A stretch of DNA of 64,000 bases from Castor canadensis (Eukaryota > Chordata > Mammalia > Rodentia > Castoridae): NCBI RefSeq assembly GCF_047511655.1, contig NC_133390.1:117966083-118030082 (forward strand). Reading direction: 5' to 3'. Shown here one piece after another: positions 8,666 to 19,805 of this stretch. The notes under the pieces are model-generated. The model worked only from the letters and a program-made list of their open reading frames with translations. It was not told the origin of the DNA and ran no database searches. The position numbers and the translations under genes are program-made. Position 1 is the stretch's first letter; every line of letters starts with the position of its first letter.

Positions 8666-8734
8666 CTCTGCTTTGTTGATTGCATTCACAAGTGACTCTG
8701 TCTCTCGGAGGAATAGGATTCTTGGACCCTAACA

Positions 8735-9465
8735 GCCTCAGCTCTGACATCCAAGCCCTGCAAGCCTCTGAGTGGATCTTTTGTTTCTGTGTGTCTTTGT
8801 TTTTTTTAAGGCAAAAATGCTGATTTCTTTTAAGAAATTTAGTAGTCTAATTTGCAAAACCTTTCTACTATATACATTCTATCTACATATTAGTGTATGG
8901 TTTGATAAATTCTATGCTTTCTTTTGTGCAATCTATGGATGCCCAGATGATGAGGTGATTCCTTTTGCCTGGCCCACACTCTGACGAGGCAACAAGGCAC
9001 AGCTGCAAGACTGGGATAGCAATTCAGGACCATGGTTGCTGGAATGAGTAGAGGTGTCCAAGAAGGATTGTTAGGTTGATTCCAGAGACAAATATGATTT
9101 GAAGTTCTAAGTGGAAATATGCCTGAAAAGAGAAAAAAACAATATGCATTTGAAAACTGGATCAAATATGATTAAGAGCAGAAACCTGGAGCAATCTATG
9201 GACATTGAATATTTATGTGAATTTAATTGGGACATTTTGATGATGAAAATACTGAGCACGGCCATACATTCAAAGCCACAAAAGACCCCTTTTCAAACAT
9301 TTTCTTTTCATCAGAATGGCATTTATCAAGTATCCAAATGGCTGCTTTAAACCATATGTAATCATTCCATCTGCTTACTAAGTATTTGTTTTGTTCCCCC
9401 TTCCTTTGATATACATGAAATTAAATGGGTTCTACTGCAGCAAGACCCATTCTGAAACTGCATTC
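8735..9465. other. Right flank of provirus, unassigned AT-rich sequence
   Basis: No gene, repeat family or structure recognised. Open frames here are short and show no known motif. Confidence 0.5.
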
Positions 9466-10090
9466 TTATTTGTGGAATATGTACTACATGCCAAGTACTG
9501 TTGTAGGCAATGGTAACAAAGAAGTAAAAAACCAATTATGGTAATTATGTTCTAGATTTTGAAACAAGACAGGTGATAAGCAAAGTAAATTAGTAAAATA
9601 CATGCATGTTGGAAAACAATGATTTTCAGGAAAAAAAGTAAAACAGGGAATGGGATGGTCACTGACATTTTAAACTGGCTAAGGAAAGCCTCACTGAAAA
9701 TTTGACAGTGTGAGCAGGAAGGAAGTAAGAGTAAAAGTCATGTGGATAGCTGAGAAAATGGCACTCCAACCTCAAAGCACAGGCTGCGAAACAGCCCAGT
9801 TTGACCATGACCAACGAATTTCAGTATTACAGGCACATTTTACTGGAAAGGAAGAATGAGTTCATACAGGTAACTGTACAAAATTGTGTGTGAGACTATG
9901 AAGAGCTTTACAAGATAAAAAACAACTTGACTGTTACTGTGAGGGACATGAGTGGCAAGAACAGTGTTCTGAACAGGGAAGTCCTGAGACATGTTTGCAA
10001 ACACGTTAAACATTTTGGAAAAAGACCCTTCAGTCTGTCATACTGTTGGGAGACAGAAGTTGGAGAAGGACAGAAGATGAAAAACCAATT
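9466..10090 (+). repeat. Ancient interspersed repeat, family A (not named)
   Basis: Contains phrases typical of an old mammalian repeat: a tract on a tally growing from a 'tactacatgccaagtactg' type start, then 'aggaaagcctcactgaaaa' and 'gtggatagctgag'. The same order of phrases recurs near 19830-20380 and 60245-60960. I know the type but cannot name the family with certainty. Confidence 0.45.
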
Positions 10091-10144
10091 ATAAAGTCCA
10101 AGCAAGAGTTGAGGTCAGCAAAAATTAACACACAAAAAAAATGC

Positions 10145-10960
10145 ATGTTATAAAACTAACAATGAAACTTTATGAAAAGTATATTAGGAAAATAATTTAC
10201 AACAACATAAAACAATACTTAATGACAAAAATGCTGTACATTAAAACAGTAAAATATTGGTGTAACAAATTTAACTAGGCAGAAATAAATGAAAAAAATT
10301 CCATACTTCTTCATTAAAATAATATTAACATGCCCATATTATCCAAGCTAATTCTCAAATTCAATGTGATCTCCATCAGAATTCTCATGGAATTTTTTTT
10401 CAGAAACAGAAAAAAGATCCTAAAATTATGTGGCATTTCTTTTTTTTTTTTTTTTTTTGCATTGGCATCAAAAAATATTTAATACTAACCTGGGCATGCT
10501 GGTTCCCACCTATAATCTCAGCTTTTCTTTTTTTTTTTTTTTTTTTTCTTTTATTATTCATATGTGCATACAAGGCTTGGTTCATTTCTCCCCCCCTGCC
10601 CCCACCCCCTCCCTTACCAATTATGTGGCATTTCAAAGAACCTTTCATACCCAAATCAATCTCAAGAAGAAACACAAAGCTGGAGGCCCACCCTTCATGA
10701 TTTCAAAATGTAACAATGTCACAATGTTGAAAACAGTGTTGTATTCATATAAAGATAAATACGCAGAACAGTTGAACAAAATAAACAACTCAGAAATAGA
10801 CTGTCACAGATATGTTCAAATGATTGTCAACAAAGGTGCAAGTCTACACAATGGGGAAAGCATTGTTTACTCAACAAGTAGTATTAAGGAAATGGGTTCT
10901 CACATGAAAAGAAATGAAGCTGTATTCTTATCTTAATCCATGCACAAAAAATATTGTTGT
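10145..10960 (+). repeat. L1 ORF2 fragment, old, interrupted
   Basis: Degenerate L1 ORF2 3' sequence on the + strand. Recognisable blocks include ccaagctaattctcaaattc, 'aagctggaggc' and 'caaaggtgcaagtctacacaatgg'. It is split at 10440-10618 by a later insertion flanked by a 16-base duplication of L1 sequence. Confidence 0.8.
10424..10634 (-). mobile_element. Very short L1 insertion with 3' transduction and target-site duplication
   Basis: Perfect 16-base direct repeats (AATTATGTGGCATTTC) at 10424-10439 and 10619-10634 bracket a 179-base insert. Read on the minus strand, the insert has four parts. First come about 80 bases of an L1 3' end (C/G-rich tract and the conserved tail also seen at 15800-15850). 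A first poly(A) follows, then about 65 bases of unrelated sequence, then a second poly(A). Two tails with unique sequence between them are the signature of readthrough of the L1 polyadenylation signal and co-mobilised flank. The transduced piece includes a fragment of a SINE head. Confidence 0.82.
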
Positions 10961-12800
10961 GGTGATTTCTCACTCTTTCTACACCACTAACTGCTACCCA
11001 CCCACACGTACTTCACTATTAGCAGGTAATTTTACTACGTAGACACAGGGGGAAATAAATATCGTAATCCTTCCCCAACCTTCCACATAGCATTGACACT
11101 TTCATATAGTTTTTCTGCCTGCAAAGGTACCCTCCTCTTCTTTTCATGAGTATATTCCCTGCCTCCTGATGTGTTCTCCACCTCTACCTCATGGATGTGG
11201 CTTTCTCATCCATTGTCCTTTTTACCACAACTTCAGTCATTGTCACAGCAATTCCATCTACAAAAATGTTTAAGTACCCATACTACTTAAGTGCCTTTCA
11301 TTTTATCCTCCTTGTTATACCAGCTCCTGCACAATTCCATTCATTTTCACAAAATATTTTTCTAAAGATAAATCTACACTCTGTCTTTTTAAGCTCCCAT
11401 TTATATTTGCATCCTATTGTACATCTGGTATCTGCTCTCCTTATATCACTGAAATTATTTATCTTTTCACCCATGGCATCCTAAATACAAACTATTAATA
11501 ATAGGCTCTCATCAACTTTTTAAAAAGATCAACTTTGGCACATTAAAATCTCAAACAGTTCATTTGATCAACTGTTCACAAATCAGACAGCACTAAACCA
11601 GAAGTGGTTCAGGCTGAGGCCTTTATAGGACCAGTGGAAAGGCAAGGCAAAGGAAATATGGACTAGCTAAAGCAGAGCAATAGACTTACTCAAGTCTTGC
11701 CAGTGAAAAGTCCCTGTTTTTTTTAACTAACATTTTGTTGTGCACCTGTGATCAAAAGCACTTAAATTTTGTTTTTATAGAAAATGGTCACACACATTGA
11801 GTTGTGTTTTGTGTTATATACATAGGAACTGAGCACTGGAATGGTCTCAATGTAATTTCTTCCCCACAAAGTATTTTAAGTGTTTACTTCATCTGTCTGA
11901 AGTTCCTAATAATTTTAGGAACTTCAGAACTATTATTTCCTTATCTTCCACACCACTCTGAGACACATCAGAGAAGCCCAACTCTTCCCAACTTTATTTT
12001 TTCTCCTATTACCATCCATTCATTTTCAGTCTCTTCCATGCTCTAAATGCATATATTCCCAAGAATCTATTCTCAACCTCTTTCTTGCCTGAGATCTATC
12101 TATGTTACATCATGGTTTCATATTTCATCTATTCCCCAATTGTTTTCTAATCTGTAATTCCAATTCCCTTCCCTATACTGCAGTTTAGAATTTTCTTTTG
12201 GGCCACAGGTACACAATCCCAGATATATAGTGAGAAACTTTTGTTCAATAATTTTTGTGATCCTGTATAATCTGATGAGTGCATAAACTGCTTTGCCTGC
12301 ATTAGAGATCTTTTAATCAGTCTTAATACTTCACAGAAATTTACTGGAAATGCCAATTAGTTGATCTACCTCCAGTCTCTCCTATTTGAACTTCATTCAT
12401 AACTGTGAGAATAATGTTTTTAAAATATAAAATAAATGAAGTTATTCCATTTGTCTGTTTTGTCTCTACACTCCCAATGCTTATCCAATACTGCCCAAAG
12501 TTCTTACCAGCCATCCAACCTTCTTCAAAATCAAAACATACTCAGTCATTTTTCAGATCCAAACTCCACAAGCAACAATACACCTTTCACTTCTCTCACT
12601 TTGTCCTCGTTGTGCTATGCTTACATCATACTGTTCTTCCCATACAAAGTAATGTAGTTTTTCTTCCAGAGACCTCTGGGTAAAATCCTCTATAAGCACT
12701 GAAGAAAACTAAAACTTAAAATGTATGACTCTATCCCTTCCCCTGCAATTGATTAATCATGTTCTGATCTCTCCATCTCTTTATACCTACAGCCTTAGAA
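10961..12800. other. AT-rich unassigned sequence
   Basis: No coding or RNA gene seen. It contains a small perfect hairpin at 11896-11928 (13-base arms, 7-base loop). Some stretches of T/C-rich text resemble old antisense L1, but I cannot place them. Confidence 0.4.
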
Positions 12801-12812
12801 ATGAAATTGGAA

Positions 12813-13182
12813 GGCAGGTGTGGTGACTCATGCCTGTACACTCAAGAGGCAGAGTTCAGGAGGATGGTGGTCTGAGGGCCACCCAGGACAAAAAGAAACA
12901 AGACCCTATTACAATAAATAAGACAAGGGTGGTGTTGCACTCACGTAATTCTAGCTCAACTGGAGGTGTAGGTAGGAGAATCTTGGATCAAGGCAGATTC
13001 TAGCTGCACCTAAACCCCAGCTCTGACCATTACAAATATCTGTGGAAAGTTCCAAATGTCCTCTGAAGGCAATTATCATGGCTAGCAAAGAATCATTCCC
13101 TCTGGTCTGTTGGGATGGCTCAAGTGGTAGAAACTCTGACTAGCAAGCACGAGGCATGAGTTAAAACACCATAACCATAAAA
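12813..13182 (+). repeat. Trimeric SINE: two B1-like units plus ID-like tail
   Basis: First B1-like unit starts ggcaggtgtggtgactcatg at 12813; a second, more decayed unit starts near 12925. The tRNA-derived tail 'gggatggctcaagtggtag...' runs from 13112. A large part of the middle is diverged. Same head-head-tail order as 56533-56842. Confidence 0.7.
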
Positions 13183-13239
13183 GGATCTAACAAAATCAAA
13201 GTAACATAACTGTGTACCAAAACTAAATTCAATGAATTA

Positions 13240-13330
13240 AAAGTAGGGTATATAACTCAGAAGTGGAGCACTTCACTAGCACACAAGAGGCACTGGGTTC
13301 AATCCTAGCATCACAAACAAAAACAAAAGT
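13240..13330 (+). repeat. ID-like SINE monomer
   Basis: tRNA-like SINE with 'actcagaagtggagcacttcactagcac' type A/B-box spacing, ending in an A-rich tail (acaaacaaaaacaaaa). Confidence 0.6.
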
Positions 13331-13359
13331 GAACAGAGAAATAAAAAAGGAAAAAGGTT

Positions 13360-13988
13360 GAATTCAAAGAAATTATGTTCTCTGGATGTAGTGGAAATAA
13401 AATATAAATCAATGGCATAAAAATGTTTGAAAAAATCCCAAATTCTGTACTCTAAGTTATATGCTTCTAAATAACCATAATACCAAAAAAAGAACTTATC
13501 AAGAGGGAAATTAGAATGAATTTCAAAGACAGTGAAAACAGACAGGATTTGGAAACTAAGGTAGAAATTAGGGAAATTATCACTGACTAAAAACTGACAT
13601 GCATTCTGAAAAACATAGGAGAAAATCTTTGTAATCTTGACTTTGGCCAAATTTAAATACAATGCTAAACTCATGATAAAATTAACTTCATCAAAATTGA
13701 AAACTTCTTTGAAAGACAGTGTGAAGAGGATGAAAGGACATTTTGTTCACATATTTGAAAGTGTAAAGTAGAGCAACTACTTTAGAAAACAGTTTGGAAT
13801 TTTCCAAAAGTTAAATATATAACCACTATGATAGACATCATACTCCTAAATATTTATTCAAGGAAAATGAATACGTATTTCCACATCAAGAGCTGTATGT
13901 AAATATTGATGGAAGCTTTATTTGCAATAGTCAACTGTAGGAAATAACTCAATAGAGAAACAGGAATTTTTAAAATTATCTACACTAT
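13360..13988 (+). repeat. Old L1 ORF2 3' part
   Basis: Recognisable L1 blocks include 'ttcatcaaaattgaaaactt', 'gaaaacagtttggaattttcc', and the 'atttgcaatagtcaactgtagg' block near its end. Strand +, heavily mutated. It continues at 14401 after an inserted LTR. Confidence 0.75.
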
Positions 13989-14400
13989 TGTTATGATTTG
14001 TATAAAAAAAACAGCCTGAAAGGCTTATGTGCTGAAGGCCTTGTTTCCAGGTGGGGGCACTATTTAGATGTAATTTTATAATGAGTTTGTAATTTCATCC
14101 ATTGTTGAATTTGTAACCAAATGGACTATTAGGAAATGAGGTCAACACAAAGAAAGTAAGTCACCAAGGAGTACTTTTGAAGGAAGTCTGTGTCCCTACT
14201 TTCTGGTGACCAAGAGATGACCAGTTTTCTTCCATCATGCCATATCACTGTGATGTTTCTCTTTTCCATGGGCCTAAAAGCAATGGGGTCTGCCTACAAT
14301 GGACTGAAACCATTGAAACAATGAACTAAAATAAACCTTTCTCCTTTAACTTCTTTTTCTTAGATATTTTGTCACAGCAACAAAAAGCTTTCTAGCATAC
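13989..14400 (+). repeat. MaLR/ERVL-type solo LTR inserted in L1
   Basis: Starts TGTTATGATTTG and ends with a segment typical of this LTR class: AATAAACC followed by 'ttttgtcacagcaacaaaaa' and 'gctttctagcata'. About 410 bases, with L1 sequence on both sides. Exact subfamily not assigned. Confidence 0.55.
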
Positions 14401-14885
14401 TTACACAATAGCATAATAATCAGTAATGAAAGATGTAAACTATTGGTACACAAACTATTGATACAGAATCACAAAGAATGAGCTATTAATTCACACAACA
14501 ATATCAATGAATCTCAAAGTTGTTTTGCAAGGTGAAAGAAGGCAGACAAGAGAAATATATATTGAAGTCGTTTTGCAAGGTGAAAGAAGGCAGACAAGAG
14601 AAATATATGTTGCATGGTTCTATTTATATTACTTTCTCAAAAATGCAAAGCTAAAGTGACAGAAAGTAGATTAGGATTGCATGGCAGTCCACTGGAATAA
14701 AGGAGTAGGAGGAAGAAATGAAAGGAAACAGCAGGAAATTTTCCATGTGATGGATGTGTTTATTAGCTTGACTGTGTTGATAATACTACTAGTGTATACC
14801 TATGTCAAAATTTAACAAATTAAGTGCTTATATGTATAAATTTATTGTATGTTAATTGTTCCTAAATAAAGCTAATTAAAATAAA
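14401..14885 (+). repeat. Old L1 3' UTR, with a 48-base tandem duplication
   Basis: Matches the old L1M-type 3' region ('tgaatctcaaag...', 'gaaagaaggcagacaagag', 'ggttctatttatatta', 'gtcaaaatttaacaaattaag'), ending A-rich. The block at 14517-14564 is repeated at 14565-14612 with only a few differences. Confidence 0.75.
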
Positions 14886-15284
14886 ATACAATTATGAATA
14901 TGAGCAATTTTTTCAAAAACATCTATTTCTATTTTACATGCTTTAGAGGTAGATGATATGTGATTCAAGTCCTGCTTCCCTTATGCCCCATGGGGAAAGG
15001 CTTGAGTCAATTGGAGAGTGGAAACACTCAGGGTCACAAAGACTAACTTCCTTAATATATAGAAAAGTGACAACTTTTGAGCCACAAGAGAGCAATTTTT
15101 GTGAAATTGTACAGAATGAATAGGCAAAATTCTGTATCACATGTATTTGTTTCCAGTGTACCTGGAAACTGTAGAAGAATTTTAGCTAAATAAACTGAAA
15201 TGTGATTTATCAAAATGTTTCAAAGCATATTTAATGTAACAATTCTAAGACCATGTTACAATAATAGGATTCACCTTGAGGCAA
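14886..15284. other. Unassigned AT-rich sequence
   Basis: No gene or repeat recognised between two L1 pieces. Confidence 0.4.
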
Positions 15285-15870
15285 ATTGGAGAACATCATT
15301 CTGAGTGAGGTTAGCCTGGCTCAAAAAACCAAAAATCGTATGTTCTCCCTCATATGTGGACATTAGATCAAGGGCAAACACAACAAGGGGATTGGACTAT
15401 GAGCACATGATAAAAGCGAGAGCACACAAGGGAGGGGTGAGGATAGGTAAGACACCTAAAAAACTAGCTAGCATTTGTTGCCCTTAACGCAGAGAAACTA
15501 AAGCAGATACCTTAAAGCAACTGAGGCCAATAGGAAAAGGGGACCAGGAACTAGAGAAAAGGTTAGATCAAAAAGAATTAACCTAGAAGGTAACACCCAC
15601 GCACAGGAAATCAATGTGAGTCAATGCCCTGTATAGCTATCCTTATCTCAACCAGCAAAACCTCTTGTTCCTTCCTATTATTGCTTATACTCTCTCTACA
15701 ACAAAATTAGAGATAAGGGCAAAATAGTTTCTGCTGGGTATTGAGGGGGGGAGCGGGAGGGGGCGGAGTGGGTGGTAAGGGAGGGGGCGGGGGCAGGGGG
15801 AAGAAATGAACCAAGCCTTGTATGCACATATGAATAATAAAAGAAAAATGAAAAAAATATATATATATAT
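15285..15870 (+). mobile_element. Younger L1 3' end, 5'-truncated
   Basis: Contains the end of an L1 unit: 'attctgagtgaggttagcctg', 'tatgttctccctcatatgtgg', then 3' UTR, a G-rich tract at 15745-15802, 'ccaagccttgtatgcacata', AATAAA at 15827, and an A/AT-rich tail. Much less decayed than the L1 at 13360-14885. The G-rich tract has several runs of three or more Gs and could form quadruplexes, a known feature of L1 3' UTRs. Confidence 0.85.
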
Positions 15871-17040
15871 TGGAAAGCCAAGCCAGATTATCTAGCCACA
15901 TACCATAAGCATGGAAGCCTGGAGAAACTTCTTAGATCTCACATAGAAATGGTTTGAACTAGGAAATTTTAGGGCCTTAACACCACAGTGGAAGATACCT
16001 TCCTCTTACCCAAACCAGAACTGAAAACACCAACAAACTGTATTTTAGTTATTGCTTATCATTTTACATGTATAAGTGTATGAAGGAATTTTCTTATACC
16101 AGACATCTTCCCCCATCAATACCTTTTGCAGAAGAGTCATTTGTTACACTTACAGCTAATTTTTATATTAACAAAAATTTTAATAGTAGAAAAACATAGG
16201 TTCAGGCATTAAAAGTCAATGTTTATAATGATGACCTCAGGGCAGTATGATACATTTGGAGGAGTTTGAAGAAAGGATGCCAATTCCTGAAATGCTCTGG
16301 AGTAGAATCTCTGCACTGAAGCCCAAGGAACTTTGCTAAGGTTAAGGTGATAACCTGGGTTCCTTGTGAGATTCTGCATACTTGTAGTTTAAAAGTGAGG
16401 CCCTTGTAATATTCTTTTTGCATGCTTTGATTACATAACTTTAAATATTACTTCTTGTCAGGCCTGAACACCATGACCTGCAGATTCAATGATATTGTAG
16501 TTAAGTCTGAATTAATCTACTAAAAATGTTCATGTTGATGCTAACTTATTCAAAGTCCTCCTACACAAAGTCTCACTTGTCCAAAAGTAACATTTATCTT
16601 TTAATTTGGGCACATGATTGTATTCTCTCTGTCCTGTGAACAGAAGATTTCTGGAAAGAGTAACAGCTCTGCTTCCATCTTATAAATTTCATTTCAGAAA
16701 GCAAAACTTTGTCATCAGCTCTGAACATAAGCCTTGGCATATTTCTCTGAAATGTTAGCTCATAAGAAATTGATGACCACATTAAAGTAGATGTTTCCAT
16801 GTTTAAAAGAGTAGGAGCAAACACATTAGAAAACAATAGGAGAGAAACTGATAAAACCTGGCTCTCAGTCTTTCCTATTAAAATTATCACATCATAAATG
16901 TATGCAATGAAACACTTTTGTCCATGGAAAGGCAAATACAGTCAACTGTGAACTTTCTTGCATGGATATAAGATGTGCAATATTTCATACTGATGCATAG
17001 TGGAAAAACTCATAGAACCTTTTTATTCATTTACTATTTT
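15871..17040. other. Unassigned AT-rich sequence
   Basis: No coding gene, RNA gene or clear repeat recognised. Open frames on the minus strand (for example about 16594-16935) have no motif and do not look like exons. Confidence 0.4.
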
Positions 17041-17069
17041 TCTTCCTTTCACATTTTTCATGTTTTCAT

Positions 17070-17112
17070 ATCTCTCTCTCTCTGTCTCTCTCAGTCTCTC
17101 TCTTTCTCTGAA
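17070..17112. repeat. (TC)n simple repeat
   Basis: Imperfect TCTC run with G interruptions. Confidence 0.85.
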
Positions 17113-17434
17113 TTCATTATAGTTCCATCTCCAAGAAGAGAAAAGACACTAGGAATCAATTATTTATACAAAATGAACAATATTCATTCTGACAGACCCA
17201 TCATATAGAGGGAAAATATTTATCTGTGGAAATGATATCGCTAGTAGCAAATTTATTTTGAGCCTTGGAAGCTGAATGCATTCAATTGACTATGGCACCA
17301 ATACCAGAATTATGCTTCTCCAGTTCATTTAAATCAAAAGTCTTATTTGTTATTCTCTTACTTAGACATTCAGAATTTTTTTAAAAAATACTTTTATACT
17401 ATTTTTGAAATAGCACACATTAATAACATGTGGA

Positions 17435-18010
17435 GTTTTATTGTGGGAATTCTATACATGTATACAGAGTACATTGAACAAGTTCACTATCTGCATTATA
17501 TTTCCTTTTGCCCCTCTCTCCTCTCCCCATTTTTCAAACAGTGCTTTGTGGGTTTCATTATACTGTCTAATGTATATACACATAGCATACTTCAGTACTC
17601 CTAACTCCTTGACATCCTTTCCTCTCCCCAATATCTGTATGTTGACTTTTCCAGAGCAACCCACTTTCACATTCATGATCCATGGCTATTATTGTTATTA
17701 TTATATCATCATCATCATCATCATCATCATTTTACAACTAGGTTCCACAAATGAGTAAGAACCTGCAAAATATTGTCTCTTTGAGTTTGGCTTGTCTTAA
17801 TCAACATGATGATGATCTCCAATTCCATCTCTCTTCCCACAAATCCACAATTTTTCTTTATGACTAAGAAAGAATATGGAATACTTCATGAATTTGCGTG
17901 TCATCCTTGTGCAGTGGTCTTGCTAGTTCTATGTCATTCTAATTTTAGCATCTGTGCTGCTGAATTGGGTACATTTTCTAAAATTTTGCCCATTTCCAGA
18001 CTTTCTTTTG
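17435..18010 (-). repeat. L1 3' region, minus strand
   Basis: Reads as antisense of an L1 3' part: 'caactaggttccacaaatga', 'tctccaattccatctctctt', 'tttttctttatgactaagaa'. Contains an (ATC)n run at 17704-17731. Confidence 0.65.
17704..17731. repeat. (ATC)n trinucleotide repeat
   Basis: About nine ATC/TCA units inside antisense L1 sequence. Confidence 0.9.
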
Positions 18011-18020
18011 TAATACTTTG

Positions 18021-18280
18021 CTAAATGTAATACATCATTTTTGAATGAATGAGGTGATAGATCACAATTTCCGGGAATGTTGGACATTATATTACCCTAA
18101 TTTCTGCTTGAGACTTCCCACACAGACATTCATAACTATGTCCTACTTCATTCTTTATCTTTATTCCCTATATGAAACTGTGATCCACTTCACTCTTGTT
18201 AGAGGATGTTCACCAAGCAGTTTTTTATAATGTTTGTGATCTATCACCTCATTCATTCAAAAATGATGTATTAAATTTAG
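18021..18280. repeat. Long inverted repeat, 47-base arms, 166-base spacer
   Basis: The left arm 18021-18067 is the reverse complement of the right arm 18234-18280 with a single mismatch; the inner 39 bases match perfectly. The 166-base spacer carries no recognised gene. Not explained by any repeat I know. It could be a fold-back duplication, a small inverted-repeat transposon remnant, or a polymerase template switch. Confidence 0.85.
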
Positions 18281-18524
18281 TGCTGAGAAATTTGAAGCTT
18301 ATATGATACTGAGTGTCCACACATTCCAGAATGCACTAAATGTGTGGCCCATTAGATCACCTGTCATTGCTGTGATGAATGTTGGAAGAGCTGAGCAGAT
18401 GATGGAGACAGAAAACTGACTGAAATCTTGGCTCTCTATTTTGTTGCGTACATGACCATTAAAGAGTTGTCGTATCAGTTCATGGCTTCTCTCAAAGACT
18501 TCAAGGCAAAACTTTGAAGAGAGC

Positions 18525-18700
18525 AGACTCTAGAGCCTATGATTCAATTCAAATCTCAATTCTAACATGAACTTTGAGACCAAGGGAAAGGGAAATGATT
18601 TATCTATGCTTTGGTTTCCTTGAGTGTAAGGAGCCAATAATTTTACCTATCTCATGGGGGTTTTGTATGGCTTAAATAATTTGAAATATTTAAACCTCCC
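18525..18700 (+). repeat. MIR fragment
   Basis: Shows the MIR core order: features of 'gattcaattcaaatctcaat', then 'tttggtttccttgagtgtaa' and an 'acctatctcatgggggttttg' block. Confidence 0.65.
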
Positions 18701-18785
18701 CTGCCAGTTTAGCTCTGACAAGTGAAGAAGTCATCACACTAATCCTTAAAAGAAAAATCTGAAAAGTATAATGAGTAACCTTTTT

Positions 18786-18987
18786 TGGTGGGACTCAGGT
18801 TTGATCTCAGGCCTTCACAGGTGCAAAGCAGATGCTCTATCACATGAGCCACTATACTCACACGTTTTGTTCCAGTTACTTTGGAGTTGAAGTCTGGTAA
18901 ACTATTTGTCTGGACTGGCTTTGAACTCTGATCCTTTTGATTACAGCCTCTCAGGGAGCTACGTTGTTGCTACACAAGAGCCAATTT
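18786..18987 (-). repeat. B1/ID dimer SINE, minus strand
   Basis: Minus-strand ID-like tail ('gatgctctatcacatgagcc') followed by a B1-like head ('ggctttgaactctgatcc', 'agggagcta'). Confidence 0.65.
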
Positions 18988-19149
18988 CTTGTGCTTGATT
19001 TCAGAAAATTTTCTTGAACCCCTGTGACAACTGACATTTCTCCAACCCAAATATTGAGCAAACAGAGGAGTCTGGAGTCACAAATCAGAAGCCAGAAGCT
19101 GCTTGAGCATGAACTGGTTGAAATACTCAAATTTTAATTTTTTAAATTG

Positions 19150-19200
19150 GATTATATATATATATATACATATATATAAAATTATTTAATATATGTGATG
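19150..19200. repeat. (AT)n-rich tract
   Basis: Alternating AT with interruptions, flanked by other AT-rich sequence. Confidence 0.85.
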
Positions 19201-19664
19201 AAAAACAACTGGAATATGAGTGTGGACTAGCATGGGAATGAGAAACTTCTGGGCTACAGTCTAGTGTGGCCCAAGACTTCCTTTCATTTCACCTCCCAGA
19301 GCCATGATCCTACTATCCAAAATCACCTCATATTTCTGACAGGAAGACAGGAGAGGAGAGCATTTGGTATAAATGTCCAGTGCTTGTCATAGCTAATGGA
19401 AATAGTGACTTGACCAGAGCCCTATCTGACCTGGTAAAAGACCATTTGCTCAGTGACACTCTCTAGAGTCCTAACTTACCATCCATGTCAAAACCATGTA
19501 AAGGTCACAGATAATGGACAAGAGCCACCCCAAGATTGGGAGTTTTATCCTAGGATTACAGAACACTTCCTCTCACCTGCATTATGTCACACCAGTAGAG
19601 GTCCTATGCACTAACAATGGATGACAGCAGAAAGGGATCCAAGAAGGCACAAGCTGTTTGAGGA

Positions 19665-19805
19665 CATCAACATTGTAAAGGCTATATACGACTAACCTAC
19701 AGCCAACATCATACTTAATGGTGAAAAACTGAAACCATTTCCTCTAAAATCAGGAATGAGACAAGGGTGCCCACTATACATACTAATATTCAACATAGTA
19801 CTGGA
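19665..19805 (+). repeat. L1 ORF2 reverse transcriptase fragment
   Basis: Translates, with one stop, to recognisable L1 [12 protein letters not shown], then [13 protein letters not shown]. It ends abruptly after 'aacatagtactggaa'. Confidence 0.85.

Larger units (their letters stand above)
1..8734 (+). mobile_element. Endogenous gammaretrovirus provirus, tRNA-Gln primed, defective
   Basis: Directly visible in order: LTR, primer-binding site, gag, pol, env, polypurine tract, LTR. Gammaretrovirus (class I) membership rests on five points. There is a single CX2CX4HX4C zinc knuckle in NC. Gag and pol share one frame across a stop codon. SU has a PPPY/CWLC-type gammaretroviral organisation. TM carries CX6CC. 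The LTR junctions match this genus. The left end is cut by the window, so about 55 bases of U3 and the left target-site copy are missing. Gag, IN and env are broken, so no infectious product is expected. LTR divergence of about 2 percent suggests insertion within the last several million years; that date is inference and depends on the substitution rate assumed. Confidence 0.97.
8245..8734 (+). repeat. 3' LTR, complete, 490 bases
   Basis: Begins TGAAAG after the polypurine tract and ends CA at 8734, where similarity to the 5' LTR stops abruptly. It has three 9-base GAATGTGAG units (about 8337-8363), an inverted CCAAT, a TATA box and AATAAA. It lacks the 12 bases containing a GATAAGATAA double motif seen in the 5' LTR. 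The host base run GCCT follows; the left target-site copy is outside the window, so the duplication cannot be checked. Confidence 0.96.

Noticed and set aside
1-8734. Exogenous, infectious virus
   Set aside because: Multiple frameshifts and stops in gag, IN and env, diverged LTRs and host repeats on the right flank show a fixed, damaged genomic copy.
10428-10700. Phe-rich open frames at 10428-10936
   Set aside because: They read through the poly(T) tails of the L1 insertion.
11896-11928. Perfect 13-base hairpin as a microRNA precursor
   Set aside because: Stem too short for a pre-miRNA and the flanks do not extend it. More likely a chance palindrome.
17435-18010. Host exon suggested by 70-100-codon frames
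   Set aside because: The sequence reads as antisense L1.
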